A DNA stretch of 64,000 nucleotides from Candidatus Amoebophilus asiaticus 5a2 (GCF_000020565.1 NC_010830.1:310001-374000); one strand, 5' to 3'. Shown: positions 19,991-30,879, counted from the first letter of the stretch. Notes: a model not told the origin generated them from the letters alone. Made by a program: numbers and translations.

Positions 19991-21514
19991 TTAGTATAAA
20001 GACTTACCCTCCATTTCTAGTGGAATAGGCAGTTTCATATATTTTAAAATAGTTGGAGCAATATCTATTAATGTTCCAGCATGTAAAGGTTGGTTAAATG
20101 ATGAATCTATCAATATACAAGGTACTGGATTACTAGTATGTGCCGTATACGGAGTATTATTAGGTTGTAACATTTGCTCTACATTACCATGATCACTTAC
20201 CAATAAGGTCATATAGTTGTTCTGTAAGGCATGTCTAACAACCTTTTCTACACAACTATCCACTACTTCACAGGCCTCTACAGCTGCTTGCCATACACCT
20301 GTGTGCCCTACCATATCTAGATTAGCATAGTTAAGGCATATAAAATCAAATTTGTTCTGGTCTAGTATAGGTATAAGCTGCTCCGTAATCTGATAAGCAC
20401 TCATAGCTGGTGCTAAGTCATAGGTAGCAACTTGTGGGGAAGGATATAATAAACGTTCTTCTCCTTCAAATGGAATTTCTCTGCCACCAGAAAAGAAATA
20501 AGTTACGTGTGGATATTTTTCCGTTTCTGCTATACGCAATTGTTTCTTGCTATGTAAGCTTAATACTTCTCCTAATGTATTGGTAAAGGGTGGTTTGTTA
20601 AATATGTTATGGATGCCTTTAAAAGTGTCATCATACAAAGTTAACGTTAGATAGTAAAGGGGTATTGTCTCCATTTGGTAATCAGGCATTGGAGTTTGCG
20701 TAAGTACCTGCGTAATCTGTCGGCTACGATCAGTTCTAAAATTAAAGCATAAAACCACATCACCTGGTTGAATGGTGGCTATAGGTAATCCTGAGTGCTG
20801 CGTTAATATGATAGGTTGAATAAACTCATCGGTAATTCCTGCTACATATGCTTCATTTATAGCTGCCTCCCAGTTGTTAGTTTGTATATTACCTATTCCA
20901 TGTACAAGGGCATTATAGGCTACTTTGATACGTTCCCAACGATTATCCCTATCCATGGCATAATAGCGCCCTATAATAGTAGCCAATTGTATAGAAGAAT
21001 CTTGCGTATAGGGTATAAGCTGTTTTATGAAGTGTATAGCACTATGAGGATCAGCATCTCTACCATCTGTAAAAGCATGAATAAATATGTTCGACAGCTC
21101 ATGTTTTCTCAATATCTTACACAACCCTTTCAAATGATCGATATGAGAATGTATGCCACCATCAGAAACAAGCCCCATTAGATGTACAGATTTATTTTTC
21201 TGTTTGGCATAAGACAAAACCTTTAATAGTGTAGGGTTGTTGGTAAGCTCACCAGAATGAATTGCATTATTAATTCTTAATAAATCTTGTGGAATAACCC
21301 TACCAGCACCTATATGCATATGGCCTACTTCAGAATTACCCATTTGTCCATCTGGTAGACCCACAGCCATACCAGAAGCTTGTAATTGGCTAGAAGAGTA
21401 GCTTTTGTAGAGTGAATCTATAAAAGGTGTTTTAGCTTGAGCAATAGCCGAATATTGATAGTTATCTGTAAGTCCCCACCCATCTAAGATCATCAAAAGT
21501 ACCTTCTTGTCCAT
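19991..21514 (-). CDS. gpmI: 2,3-bisphosphoglycerate-independent phosphoglycerate mutase
   Basis: This Mn-dependent enzyme interconverts 3- and 2-phosphoglycerate in lower glycolysis. The protein has 507 residues from the ATG at 21514 (MDKKVLLMILDGWG). An upstream in-frame start would add 17 hydrophobic residues not typical of the family. The catalytic serine lies in QMGNSEVGHMHIGAGR. Metal-site motifs are ILDGWG near the start and NYANLDMVGHTG and SDHGNVEQM near the end. Full length. Confidence 0.96.
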   Translation of the reverse strand: MDKKVLLMILDGWGLTDNYQYSAIAQAKTPFIDSLYKSYSSSQLQASGMAVGLPDGQMGNSEVGHMHIGAGRVIPQDLLRINNAIHSGELTNNPTLLKVLSYAKQKNKSVHLMGLVSDGGIHSHIDHLKGLCKILRKHELSNIFIHAFTDGRDADPHSAIHFIKQLIPYTQDSSIQLATIIGRYYAMDRDNRWERIKVAYNALVHGIGNIQTNNWEAAINEAYVAGITDEFIQPIILTQHSGLPIATIQPGDVVLCFNFRTDRSRQITQVLTQTPMPDYQMETIPLYYLTLTLYDDTFKGIHNIFNKPPFTNTLGEVLSLHSKKQLRIAETEKYPHVTYFFSGGREIPFEGEERLLYPSPQVATYDLAPAMSAYQITEQLIPILDQNKFDFICLNYANLDMVGHTGVWQAAVEACEVVDSCVEKVVRHALQNNYMTLLVSDHGNVEQMLQPNNTPYTAHTSNPVPCILIDSSFNQPLHAGTLIDIAPTILKYMKLPIPLEMEGKSLY

Positions 21515-21835
21515 ATATTTATCCCGAATAGTAAATGTTAAAATTAATTGCAATATGCAAAACAATCTCCATTTAAGAATTCTCAGTATTTATTTTATAA
21601 TGGAAAGCCAGTAATTCAGCTTCACTAATAAATTTTTATCAATAAATGGATATAATGAGAACCATACTAGTGTCCAAAAAACATGGTTATCAGCATAAAT
21701 ATAAAGGTTACTACCAGTTCTAGCTGTTAGCTAACAAGCTATTATATACCTTAAATCCATACCAATAATCTGTTAACGGTACTTGTTTTCTTCAATAGAA
21801 AATCACTTATACTAACTAGCTATAGGGTAAAATGT

Positions 21836-22612
21836 TCAAATTGTATTTTTAACAATACCCAAACTAGCGTTGTTAATGAATTTTAATATAGTATCTTTTT
21901 CCCAGCAAGATGGTATTTCTTGCTCTATACGTGTAAGTGCTTCTGCCAAGGGTAGATCTTGTTGAAAGATATAGCGATAAATAAGCTGGATAGTTTGTAG
22001 TTGGTATGCAGTAAACCCAAGCCTCTTGAGCCCTACTATATTAAGCCCACAGTATTTGAGTGGTTCTCGAGCTACTTTGACAAAAGGTGGTATATCTTTT
22101 TTTACTAACGACCCACCGCCTATCATAGCGTATGCTCCTACCTTCACAAATTGTCGTAAAGCAGCAGTACCTCCTATTTTCACGTGTGTCCCCAGCTCTA
22201 CATGTCCAGCTAACTGCACAGCGTTAGCAAGAACACAATGGTCACCGATAATACAATCATGCGCTACATGTACATAAGCCATTAGTAAAACATGATTACC
22301 TATGGTAGTGGTAGGCCCTGCTAAGGTCCCTCGGCTAATGGTTACATATTCTCGGATGATAGTATAGTCACCAATTTCTGCTGTAGTCTCTTCTCCTTGA
22401 AATTTTAAATCCTGAGGTATTGTTGCAATGACTGCACCAGGAAATATTTGGCAATGCCGTCCTATCCTAGCCCCTGGCAAAATGGTTACATGTGGCCCAA
22501 TCCAGGTACCCTCACCAATTATTACATTTTCCGAGATAGTGGTAAAAGGGCCTACACTAACATTTTCACCGAGTTGTGCCTGAGGATGTATATAGTTTAA
22601 TGACTGAATCAT
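21836..22612 (-). CDS. lpxA: UDP-N-acetylglucosamine acyltransferase LpxA
   Basis: This enzyme performs the first acylation of lipid A synthesis. Its 258 residues form a left-handed beta-helix of hexapeptide repeats, and the catalytic region AYVHVAHDCIIGDHC contains the conserved His. The C-terminal helical part is present. The start codon overlaps the stop of lpxC/fabZ by 4 bp (ATGA), indicating coupling. It is the last gene of the lpxD-lpxC/fabZ-lpxA operon. Confidence 0.96.
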   Translation of the reverse strand: MIQSLNYIHPQAQLGENVSVGPFTTISENVIIGEGTWIGPHVTILPGARIGRHCQIFPGAVIATIPQDLKFQGEETTAEIGDYTIIREYVTISRGTLAGPTTTIGNHVLLMAYVHVAHDCIIGDHCVLANAVQLAGHVELGTHVKIGGTAALRQFVKVGAYAMIGGGSLVKKDIPPFVKVAREPLKYCGLNIVGLKRLGFTAYQLQTIQLIYRYIFQQDLPLAEALTRIEQEIPSCWEKDTILKFINNASLGIVKNTI

Positions 22613-24003
22613 TCAGTTTGTTTAACAATTTGTGCGGTCATGATAGCTTCACAAGCCAACTTATTCCCTACGAAGGCTCTTCCACGCATCTTAACAATAC
22701 CTCTTTTAATTTCTGAGAGCAACTCGCAATGCATGATAAGAGTATCTCCGGGCAAAACCATTCTCCTGAAACGGCAGTTTTCAATAGCTAAGAAGTATGT
22801 CGAATAGTTTTCAGGATCTGGAACACTACTAAGGACTAATACACCTCCTGTTTGTACAATGGCCTCTATTTGTAATACACCGGGCATAACAGGATTATTG
22901 GGGAAGTGTCCTTGGAAGAAGGGTTCATTGATAGTTACATTTTTGATACCCGTTACAGTACGCTGTTCTAAATGAATAATCTTATCTACCAGCTGAAAAG
23001 GGTATCTATGAGGTAACATTTTAGTAATCTTCTTAATGTCTAAAATGGGTTCTATATTAGGGTCGTACGTAGGTATGGTTACGTTCTCTTGCTGAAGCAT
23101 CATTTTTCGAAGCTTTCTGGCAAACGCTACATTAGAGGCATGGCCTGGTTTATGTGCTACAATATGCCCTTTGATAGGACGTCCTACTAACAGTAAATCT
23201 CCTACCAAATCCATTAATTTATGTCTAGCAGGTTCATTAGGAAAATACATTTTTACATTGTTCAACACACCCCCTTCTGCTAACTTGATCTCTTTCTTGT
23301 TAAAAATTTTTGCTAAATTTTCTAATTCAGAAGCTGACATTTCCTTATCTATTATAACAAGTGCATTATCAAGATTTCCACCGCGTATAAGTCCATGTTC
23401 ATATAGAGATTGTATCTCGCTTAAAAAAGCAAAAGTTCTACTAGGGGCAATTTCTTTTGCAAAATCTGATATTTTTCCTAAAAAAGCATGTTGGTTATGT
23501 AGTTTATCAACTTCATAATCAATCATCACCGAAATTTTGTAATCATCTAACGGAAAAGCACTTAGCTCGATACCTTGGCTCTCATTAGCATATACTACTG
23601 ATTCGTTGATTTGAAAGAAACGCCTTGGCACTCCTTGATTAGTAAGTTCAACTTCTTGAAAGGCCTTTACAAAAGGCATGGAGCTTCCATCTAGAATAGG
23701 TACTTCAGGACCATCTAATTGTATAAGCATGTTATCTATCTCTAACCCACCTATAGCAGCTAGCAGATGCTCTACAGTATCTACATAAGCGTTATTATGT
23801 CGTAAAGTTGTACTTCTAGTTACATCTACTACGTGATCTACAATTGCTTCAACAATGGGTTGCCCTTCTATATCGGTACGTTGAAATTTAATACCATGGT
23901 CAGGTCCAGCTGGTAAACATGTTACAGTTGCTGTACAATCAGAGTGTATGCCTACTCCTGAAAAAGTCACAGGTGCTTGAATGGTATGTTGCTTTGTTTG
24001 CAT
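22609..24003 (-). CDS. lpxC/fabZ: Bifunctional LpxC deacetylase / FabZ dehydratase
   Basis: The protein has 464 residues. Residues 1 to about 305 are UDP-3-O-acyl-GlcNAc deacetylase (VEHLLAAIGGLEIDN, the zinc His; HKLMDLVGDLLLVGRP further on). The rest is beta-hydroxyacyl-ACP dehydratase (PHRYPFQLVDKI; catalytic His in GHFPNNPVMPG; Glu in QIEAIVQ). This fusion is a known trait of Bacteroidetes and related phyla. It links lipid A with fatty-acid elongation. The gene lies 85 bp after lpxD and overlaps lpxA. Confidence 0.97.
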   Translation of the reverse strand: MQTKQHTIQAPVTFSGVGIHSDCTATVTCLPAGPDHGIKFQRTDIEGQPIVEAIVDHVVDVTRSTTLRHNNAYVDTVEHLLAAIGGLEIDNMLIQLDGPEVPILDGSSMPFVKAFQEVELTNQGVPRRFFQINESVVYANESQGIELSAFPLDDYKISVMIDYEVDKLHNQHAFLGKISDFAKEIAPSRTFAFLSEIQSLYEHGLIRGGNLDNALVIIDKEMSASELENLAKIFNKKEIKLAEGGVLNNVKMYFPNEPARHKLMDLVGDLLLVGRPIKGHIVAHKPGHASNVAFARKLRKMMLQQENVTIPTYDPNIEPILDIKKITKMLPHRYPFQLVDKIIHLEQRTVTGIKNVTINEPFFQGHFPNNPVMPGVLQIEAIVQTGGVLVLSSVPDPENYSTYFLAIENCRFRRMVLPGDTLIMHCELLSEIKRGIVKMRGRAFVGNKLACEAIMTAQIVKQTE

Positions 24004-24088
24004 ATGTTTTTAGCTATAAAAATATACGGACACCACAAATATAATTAGTGGTATCCTATTGATATAATCTTCTGTTTAGCTTTACGCT

Positions 24089-25105
24089 CTATTGTTCATC
24101 CTTTTTTATCTGAAGGATGTTTTGTAGCTGTTTAAAAATTGCATAATTCTTTAAATATTTTTTTCTCTCAATAGCAGGCATTCCCATTAAAGTAACATTA
24201 CCTTTTTTATAAGACTTTGTAACACCTGCTTGTCCTGCAACAACTGTCCTATCTCCCATCTCTGTATGCCCAGCTACACCTACTTGCCCGCCTAACATAC
24301 AATTGTTTCCTATTTTAGTAGAGCCAGCTATACCTGTAAGGGCTGCTATTACTGTATCTTTACCGACTTCTACATTATGCGCTATCTGCACTAAGTTATC
24401 AATTTTGGTACCTTGCTTAATCAAAGTATTACCCAAAGTTGCCCGGTCTATGGTTGTATTCGCACCAATTTCTATATTGTCTTCTAAAATTACTCCTCCT
24501 ACTTGAGGTATTTTTTCATAGCTTCCTGTTGGCTGTGGAGCAAATCCAAAACCATTACTACCTACGACAGCTCCTGCATGAATAATACAATTTTTTCCTA
24601 TTTGACAGCCTGCATAAATTTTGACACCACTATATATGATCGTATTTTCTCCAATTGAAACATGATCTCCTATGTAAGTATGTGGATAAATCTGTACCTT
24701 ATCTTCTAAGGTTACATAGTCTCCTATATAAGAAAAGGCACCTCTATAAACTAAATTGCCTAATTTTACATGCTTACCTAAATGAGCAGGCTCTTCTACG
24801 CCTACTTTATGTTTATTGAGTACAGCCTGGTAATAATGTGCTAACAATTTTGTAAAGCTAGCATATGGATCTTCTACTAAAATTAAGCTAGGCGAAACAG
24901 AACGTTCGGGTTGAAATGAATTATTGATGATAACAGCACTGGCTTGAGTAGTGTATAAATATTTTTCATAACTTGGATTCGCTAAAAAGGTAATGCTACC
25001 TGGTATGGCTTCTTGAATTTTACATAGCTTATGTATGTTGATAGACGCATCACCCACCACATGGCCTCCTATAAGTTGTGCTATTTCTTTAATAGTAAAT
25101 ACCAT
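24089..25105 (-). CDS. lpxD: UDP-3-O-acylglucosamine N-acyltransferase LpxD
   Basis: This enzyme adds the second acyl chain in lipid A synthesis. The protein has 338 residues. The N-terminal uridine-binding domain is followed by many hexapeptide repeats, with the catalytic His in [14 protein letters not shown] and GSNGFGF in the middle. It is the first gene of the minus-strand lipid A operon. Retention of these three genes implies that lipid A precursors are still made in this reduced genome. Confidence 0.96.
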   Translation of the reverse strand: MVFTIKEIAQLIGGHVVGDASINIHKLCKIQEAIPGSITFLANPSYEKYLYTTQASAVIINNSFQPERSVSPSLILVEDPYASFTKLLAHYYQAVLNKHKVGVEEPAHLGKHVKLGNLVYRGAFSYIGDYVTLEDKVQIYPHTYIGDHVSIGENTIIYSGVKIYAGCQIGKNCIIHAGAVVGSNGFGFAPQPTGSYEKIPQVGGVILEDNIEIGANTTIDRATLGNTLIKQGTKIDNLVQIAHNVEVGKDTVIAALTGIAGSTKIGNNCMLGGQVGVAGHTEMGDRTVVAGQAGVTKSYKKGNVTLMGMPAIERKKYLKNYAIFKQLQNILQIKKDEQ

Positions 25106-25350
25106 AAAAGTCTATATTGTGTAGCTATACTCTTAAATTTGGACGTGGTGAAGCTATGACAAAAAATAAAGTATGCCAATAACTTTGACAAAAAAATTTA
25201 TTTTAACTCGGCTATAGTAAAACTCTTTTCTACATGGAGACTTTTATAAAACTACAATTAGAATATCCAGTAAAAAACTTTGTTAACAAGAAAACCACTA
25301 ATTTTTATATAAAAATAGCTACCCTATATCATACTCCTATAAGATTATAA

Positions 25351-26778
25351 TTATTGCTTATTGCCACTTATTTTGCATGCAACATAGTTATCTACAAGCC
25401 ACAATAATTTTGTAGCTTTCAAATTGATTGTATGATTGTATATACGTGCAGCAAGCGAATTTCTTATTAAAAAAGTTAATAACTGGCTAGGATTAAGCCC
25501 TATTTCAGCAGCCTGGTGAAATAAAAATGAAGAAGGATTCATGCCAGCGGTTGTGTTAGGATCATTCAAGTAAATACTATTGTCAGACGAAAATATACCA
25601 TCTATTCTGGCATATACTTGAAAGTTTAAGCTCTCAAAGAGTTGTACACAAGCTTCTTTAATAGTATTTAGTTGTGCTAAAGGCAATGTCATAGGAGTCT
25701 GTTTACGTACTAATCCTGGTAAATACTTGGCTCTATAATCAAAATGTAGATCGCCTTTTAACATTTCTGTTGGCGGCAAGGCTACTGGCTCATTTCCTGC
25801 TTCTTGCAGTACAATACAAGAAAATTCTCTACCAGTAATAAATGACTCAACAAGTACAGACTCTTCTCCTTGTAAGCTGACTAAATCTAAAGGCGACTCG
25901 CAAGAATTGAAGTAATTATCAACAAAGTTTAGTAAAGCTTCAGGATGATAAATAATGTGGCCATTTATTTCCACAGGTAGCCCAATCCCTGAGCGTAAAT
26001 CAACCAACTTAATAAGCCATTGCTCTTTTGCTTGCGGAGAAAGTTCTTGCCATTGTTTAGCAGTAACTTGTTCTATAAAAAAACTAGCATGTATTGCCTT
26101 GGTAAAGGCTTCGAAATCTTTTTCATATACAATGTTTACACCAATAGAAGAACCTTGACGTGGACTTTTTATAACCAATGGTAGGCCCAATGTATGGATG
26201 AGCTCTTCAAAAAGAGCATCTTTATTTGTTGTTTTCTGCCAAGTATTTCTATCTATAATGCTATATGGTGTTACTAAAAAGCCAGCTTGTTGCATCCACT
26301 TTTTCTGTACAATCTTATCAATACCTACAGCAGTTCCTAATATACCTGAGCCAGAATAAGGAATTTTATACCATTCTAATAAACCCTGTATGCTCCCATC
26401 TTCACCACAAGGGCCATGCAAAGATAAAAAAGCAAAATCAATCATCCCTTTTAATTGTTCTGCTGTAACCTTTTTGCCTACCCTAGCCATATATTGGCTT
26501 AGTTGGTCGGGTGATAAGTTACCCAATGATTCCATGTAGATTTGGAATTTAGTAAGAGATAGCATATCACTAGGTGGGTAAAAATCGCGTATGCTGCCTT
26601 GATATAGATAACGCCAATCTAACTGTATAAAATTGTTAAAACTATCTACAAAAATAGGTATAGGTTCAAATAAGCCTTTATCTAAATTATCGTATACAGT
26701 TCGTCCGCCTGCAAAAGAAATCTCACGTTCTCTAGAACTACCCCCTAAAAAAATCCCTACTCTGATTTTATTTTCCAT
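25351..26778 (-). CDS. D-alanine--D-alanine ligase family ATP-grasp protein, long form
   Basis: The N-terminal motif VGIFLGGSSREREISF, LHGPCGEDGSIQGLLEW, the omega-loop-like SPRQGSSIGVN and the metal-site end LNDPNTTAGMNPSS all match the Ddl family. At 475 residues it is about 110-150 longer than typical Ddl because of insertions near residues 45-105 and 225-310. It probably makes D-Ala-D-Ala for peptidoglycan, but the insertions and the altered end (DPNT rather than EVNT) leave room for another ligase activity. No neighbouring mur gene is visible. Confidence 0.78.
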   Translation of the reverse strand: MENKIRVGIFLGGSSREREISFAGGRTVYDNLDKGLFEPIPIFVDSFNNFIQLDWRYLYQGSIRDFYPPSDMLSLTKFQIYMESLGNLSPDQLSQYMARVGKKVTAEQLKGMIDFAFLSLHGPCGEDGSIQGLLEWYKIPYSGSGILGTAVGIDKIVQKKWMQQAGFLVTPYSIIDRNTWQKTTNKDALFEELIHTLGLPLVIKSPRQGSSIGVNIVYEKDFEAFTKAIHASFFIEQVTAKQWQELSPQAKEQWLIKLVDLRSGIGLPVEINGHIIYHPEALLNFVDNYFNSCESPLDLVSLQGEESVLVESFITGREFSCIVLQEAGNEPVALPPTEMLKGDLHFDYRAKYLPGLVRKQTPMTLPLAQLNTIKEACVQLFESLNFQVYARIDGIFSSDNSIYLNDPNTTAGMNPSSFLFHQAAEIGLNPSQLLTFLIRNSLAARIYNHTINLKATKLLWLVDNYVACKISGNKQ

Positions 26779-27263
26779 TACTTACTTTATTGGCTTATAT
26801 AATTTTAATACTATACCTAGAGTTTATACTTATCAAATTTTAAAACAGCATAATAGACTATTATAGGTAACTGTACAAAGTTAAAAGGGTTTATACTAAA
26901 TAATACTAAGCTTAGTATAACATTATATATTAATTTAAAAACCAAAACAGGAGTTAACTAAACACAGCATATAAAGGATAGATAGTATGCATATAACCTA
27001 GCCAAATTATTTAAATAAAAAGATAGTATATAACATCGTTGTGCGTAGAAGCTTCTATTACTAATACATAGCATAAGGCTTTCTATATTATATTTAAGTA
27101 TTGTTTATAAGTAATTTAGAAGATATTCGCTATTTAAATTTATTTAGATAATCATTAAATATTCACATTTAAGAACAAGTAGATTTTACTAAGTTGCTAG
27201 AATTACTTACAACTAAAACATATAAGTATTATAAATAGAAGATAAAATCTAAATATTGAAGCT
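26779..27263. other. AT-rich intergenic region between divergent genes
   Basis: About 485 bp separate ddl (minus) from the Nudix gene (plus). The region must hold both promoters. It is very AT-rich with short direct and inverted runs such as repeats of TAGTATA and ACTAAG, but no gene or named site was recognised. Confidence 0.5.
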
Positions 27264-27707
27264 ATGGTAAAGATCTACCAGACAATACCTTGCAATTTCG
27301 ATTCTAGCATTCAAGTTGTTAGTTGCTTTGTACATTTTTCTAAAAGTTTTATATTGCTTGAGCGTGCATCCAACGAGGCTGATCCTGGAGCCTGGGGAAT
27401 TCCTGGTGGTAAGATGGAAGAACAGGAATCTCCATTCCAAGCCATGAAAAGAGAACTATTTGAGGAAACAAGTTTAGAGGCAAATATGTCTTTACGTATG
27501 CTTGGTTCCCTATTTTTTAGAAGGCCAGCAATAGATTACACCTTACAGGTTTTCGAACTTCAGTTAAAAGAGCCTCCTAAAATTTATTTATCAGAAGAAC
27601 ATTCTAGCTATGAATGGGTAACACCATTACAAATGAAAGAATTTAAATTAATTCCTGGGACCATTCAAGTATATCGCTATTTCTATCAAAATGTTAGAAG
27701 TCTTTAG
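27264..27707 (+). CDS. Nudix hydrolase
   Basis: The protein has 147 residues with a full Nudix box, GX5EX7RELXEE, read as GKMEEQE followed by RELFEETSL from about residue 52. The final Gly of the consensus is Ser. The family cleaves nucleoside diphosphates linked to other groups; the substrate cannot be read from the sequence. It lies 33 bp upstream of uvrB on the same strand and is probably co-transcribed, so a housecleaning role beside DNA repair is plausible. Confidence 0.9.
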   Translation: MVKIYQTIPCNFDSSIQVVSCFVHFSKSFILLERASNEADPGAWGIPGGKMEEQESPFQAMKRELFEETSLEANMSLRMLGSLFFRRPAIDYTLQVFELQLKEPPKIYLSEEHSSYEWVTPLQMKEFKLIPGTIQVYRYFYQNVRSL

Positions 27708-27740
27708 TCACCTTAAATATTTTATTACAAATAAAACAGT

Positions 27741-29771
27741 ATGACCTTTAAACTTACAGCCCCTTACCAACCCACTGGTGATCAGCCACAAGCTATTCAG
27801 CAACTAGTACATGGTATTAATACAGGAGAAAGATCACAAACCTTACTAGGCGTAACAGGCTCAGGGAAAACTTTTACTATGGCTAATGTCATACAAGCAG
27901 TAAATAAACCAACCCTAGTAATGAGCCATAATAAGACTTTAGCAGCCCAGTTATATGGAGAATTAAGAAACTTTTTTCCTGAAAATGCTGTAGAGTATTT
28001 TGTATCCTATTATGATTACTACCAACCAGAAGCATATATACCTGCTACCAATGTTTATATAGAAAAAGATCTTAGTATAAACGATGAATTAGAAAAGTTA
28101 AGGCTAAGAGCCACCTCAGCCTTACTTACAGGCAGAAGAGACGTTATCATTGTAGCTTCTGTCTCCTGCATTTACGGTATTGGAAACCCAGAAGAATTTG
28201 GTAAAAATATATTACGCTTACAGGTAGGCGAAAGAATTGCTCGTAACAAACTGCTTTTAAACTTTGTAGATATGCTGTATAGTAGGAATGAACAAGAGTT
28301 TAGCAGGGGCCATTTTAGAGTAAAAGGAGACACGATAGATATATTCCTAGCTTATGCAGATTACGCTTATAGGTTTCTATTTTGGGGTGATGAGATAGAA
28401 GCTATCCATAGCATAGACCCTAATACAGGACAAAAGCTTTCTGAAGAAAGACAGGTACTTATTTTTCCTGCTAATTTATTTGTAACGAGCAAGGATACCC
28501 TACAGCAAGCAATTCATGAAATCCAAGATGATTTAGTAGCACAAATCAAGTTTTTTGAAAACGAAGGACGATTTGATGAGGCTAAAAGAATTCAAGAGAG
28601 AACCGAGCTAGATTTGGAAATGATGCGTGAACTGGGATATTGTTCAGGAATCGAAAATTACTCCCGTTACTTTGATAAGCGCCAACCAGGTATGCGTCCA
28701 TTCTGTCTAGTCGATTATTTTCCTAAAGACTATCTGTTGATGATCGACGAAAGCCATGTAACAATACCACAAATACGTGCTATGTGGGGAGGAGACAGGG
28801 CTAGAAAAGTAAATCTAGTAGATAATGCTTTCCGATTACCTGCTGCACTTGATAATAGACCTCTAAATTTTAATGAGTTTGAAACGCTCATCAATCAAGT
28901 AATTTTTGTAAGTGCTACACCTAGCGACTACGAACTAAGGCACTCAGAAGGTGTAGTGGTAGAACAATTAATTCGTCCTACAGGATTATTAGATCCAGAA
29001 ATAGAAGTAAGGCCCAGCCTCAACCAGATTGACGATTTACTAAATGAGGTAGCAGATCGCATAAAAAAGAAAGAGCGTGTGCTAATTACAACACTGACCA
29101 AGCGTATGGCAGAGGAGTTAACCAAATATTTAGAAAGAGCAGGCGTCAAGTGTAGCTATATACATTCTGAAATAAAGACATTAGAAAGAATAGACATACT
29201 ACGAGACTTAAGACTAGGGGTAATTGATGTATTAGTAGGCGTAAATTTACTAAGAGAAGGATTAGATTTACCAGAGGTTTCACTGGTAGCCATTTTAGAT
29301 GCTGACAAGGAAGGTTTTTTAAGAAATGTAAAGTCACTTGTACAAACTATTGGAAGAGCAGCTAGGAATGAAGATGGCAAAGTAATCATGTATGCGGATA
29401 CCATTACAAAATCCATGGAAACGGCCATTGACGAAACAAGCAGAAGACGCAGCATACAGATGGAATATAATCTAAAACATAACATCACACCTAGATCAGT
29501 ACATAAATCTAGAGAAGCTATCTTAGAGCAAACAAAAGTAGGAGACACGCCACAAGCAGCCCAGTACTATGTAGAAAAAGAACCAAGTGTAGCAGCTGAT
29601 CCTATCATACCTTACATGCGTAGAGATGAGCTGGATAAGCTTATACAGGCCACAGAAAAGAAAATGTTGGCTGCAGCAGACAAACTAGACTTCATAGAAG
29701 CTGAACGCCTTAAAAACGAGCTAGAGGCCCTAAAACAGATTGTTGCTAACAAAACCTACAAGAATAATTAA
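27741..29771 (+). CDS. uvrB: Excinuclease ABC subunit B
   Basis: This is the DNA-loading helicase-like subunit of nucleotide excision repair. The protein has 676 residues. Walker A is GVTGSGKTFTMANV near residue 40, the beta-hairpin region is YYDYYQPEAYIP, the helicase motifs include IDESHVTIPQ and QTIGRAARN, and the C-terminal UVR domain (IQATEKKMLAAADKLDFIEA) binds UvrC. Complete. With mfd and the ATL gene it gives a working set of excision-repair parts in one window. Confidence 0.98.
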   Translation: MTFKLTAPYQPTGDQPQAIQQLVHGINTGERSQTLLGVTGSGKTFTMANVIQAVNKPTLVMSHNKTLAAQLYGELRNFFPENAVEYFVSYYDYYQPEAYIPATNVYIEKDLSINDELEKLRLRATSALLTGRRDVIIVASVSCIYGIGNPEEFGKNILRLQVGERIARNKLLLNFVDMLYSRNEQEFSRGHFRVKGDTIDIFLAYADYAYRFLFWGDEIEAIHSIDPNTGQKLSEERQVLIFPANLFVTSKDTLQQAIHEIQDDLVAQIKFFENEGRFDEAKRIQERTELDLEMMRELGYCSGIENYSRYFDKRQPGMRPFCLVDYFPKDYLLMIDESHVTIPQIRAMWGGDRARKVNLVDNAFRLPAALDNRPLNFNEFETLINQVIFVSATPSDYELRHSEGVVVEQLIRPTGLLDPEIEVRPSLNQIDDLLNEVADRIKKKERVLITTLTKRMAEELTKYLERAGVKCSYIHSEIKTLERIDILRDLRLGVIDVLVGVNLLREGLDLPEVSLVAILDADKEGFLRNVKSLVQTIGRAARNEDGKVIMYADTITKSMETAIDETSRRRSIQMEYNLKHNITPRSVHKSREAILEQTKVGDTPQAAQYYVEKEPSVAADPIIPYMRRDELDKLIQATEKKMLAAADKLDFIEAERLKNELEALKQIVANKTYKNN

Positions 29772-29857
29772 TTATTTTAGTTTTTAAGCTAATAGAAAAC
29801 ACATATAGGATAAAGTTATTGAACGACTGCCATTAAAAATTATTTTTTAAGCAACTT

Positions 29858-30151
29858 ATGTCTATAGTAATAGAAGTTAAAGCTATACCTAAATCGAAAA
29901 TTTCAGCTATTACTATAGATAAATTAGGTAGGTTATGTATTCGAATAACTAGCGCCCCTGAAAACGGAAAAGCTAACCGAGAAATTATTAAGCTAATTGC
30001 AAAAACGCTCAAGCTTCCTCAAGCAAATGTAGAAATTATAGCTGGGCTTACAATAAAACTGAAAAGGATTAGAATAACAAGTTCCTTTTTAAATGAGGGC
30101 GAGCTTATGAATGCACTACTTCCATCTATGCAACAAAAACTATTTGAGTAA
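29858..30151 (+). CDS. DUF167 / YggU family protein
   Basis: The small 97-residue protein has the family signature APENGKANREIIKLIAKTLKLP in its middle (positions about 35-56) and the following strand with the conserved basic patch (KLKRIRITS). The function is unknown in the family. It lies 86 bp after uvrB on the same strand. Complete, with an ATG start. Confidence 0.88.
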   Translation: MSIVIEVKAIPKSKISAITIDKLGRLCIRITSAPENGKANREIIKLIAKTLKLPQANVEIIAGLTIKLKRIRITSSFLNEGELMNALLPSMQQKLFE

Positions 30152-30414
30152 CCAAATAAATCTTCATAAACTTCTTTAAATGCTTGCCAGTATACATCTT
30201 CTACTTTGGTAAGTAATCTACCAAGCATATATACACTACACCAAGCTAACTTTTGCTTCATAGCCCTTGTATATTACAAATAATTGTGTATAATATAAAT
30301 ATAGAATGCGCTTGTAAGCATTAGTACGGTATAAAAGAAATATTATTTGTCTTGATAACACTTTTTTATAAAAAAATTATTACATTATTAATAGTAGGTT
30401 AAAAACAAATAATT
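30152..30414. other. Intergenic region with possible coding remnant on the minus strand
   Basis: About 260 bp. On the minus strand, 30150-30261 reads as a protein-like fragment beginning MKQKLAWCSVYMLGRLLTKV and running into the DUF167 gene. It looks like the start of a lost gene, but no family was recognised. The right part is AT-rich upstream sequence of the chaB-like gene. Confidence 0.35.
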
Positions 30415-30651
30415 ATGCCTTATAAACATAATTCTGAATTACCTAAAAATGTAACTAATAATCTTCCGGAGCATGCACAAGATATTTACCGAGCAGCTTT
30501 TAATCATGCATGGGAGGAATATGAAGACCCCAGCAAGCGAAGAGAGGGTAGTAGTAGGGAAGAAGTAGCACGTCGCGTAGCTTGGTCGGCTGTAGAAAAA
30601 AAGTATAAAAAATCTGCAGATGGTACTTGGGTAGAAAAAAGTAATAAGTAA
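30415..30651 (+). CDS. ChaB family protein
   Basis: The 78-residue protein matches the ChaB domain: ELPKNVTNNLPEHAQDIYRA, then FNHAWEEY and the C-terminal ARRVAWSAVEKKYKK. E. coli ChaB was named a cation-transport regulator, but its real role is unsettled. It stands alone, next to the DnaA-box-rich gap. Confidence 0.88.
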   Translation: MPYKHNSELPKNVTNNLPEHAQDIYRAAFNHAWEEYEDPSKRREGSSREEVARRVAWSAVEKKYKKSADGTWVEKSNK

Positions 30652-30879
30652 TTCATTATATTAAAGTTGAAAAGGGCTTTTACTTTAACTTTAATCAATG
30701 AAACAGGATAGAATATTATGCATAAACCATGCATAAACAACTACGTATTCTATTTTTACTTCATTAACCTACTTATAAATACCAATCATATTTAACTTAT
30801 TTATATTTCTGACAATAAGCTTCCAAAACCATTCCTCATTTATTTATTAACACCAGCTTTAATATAAATATATATTTAA

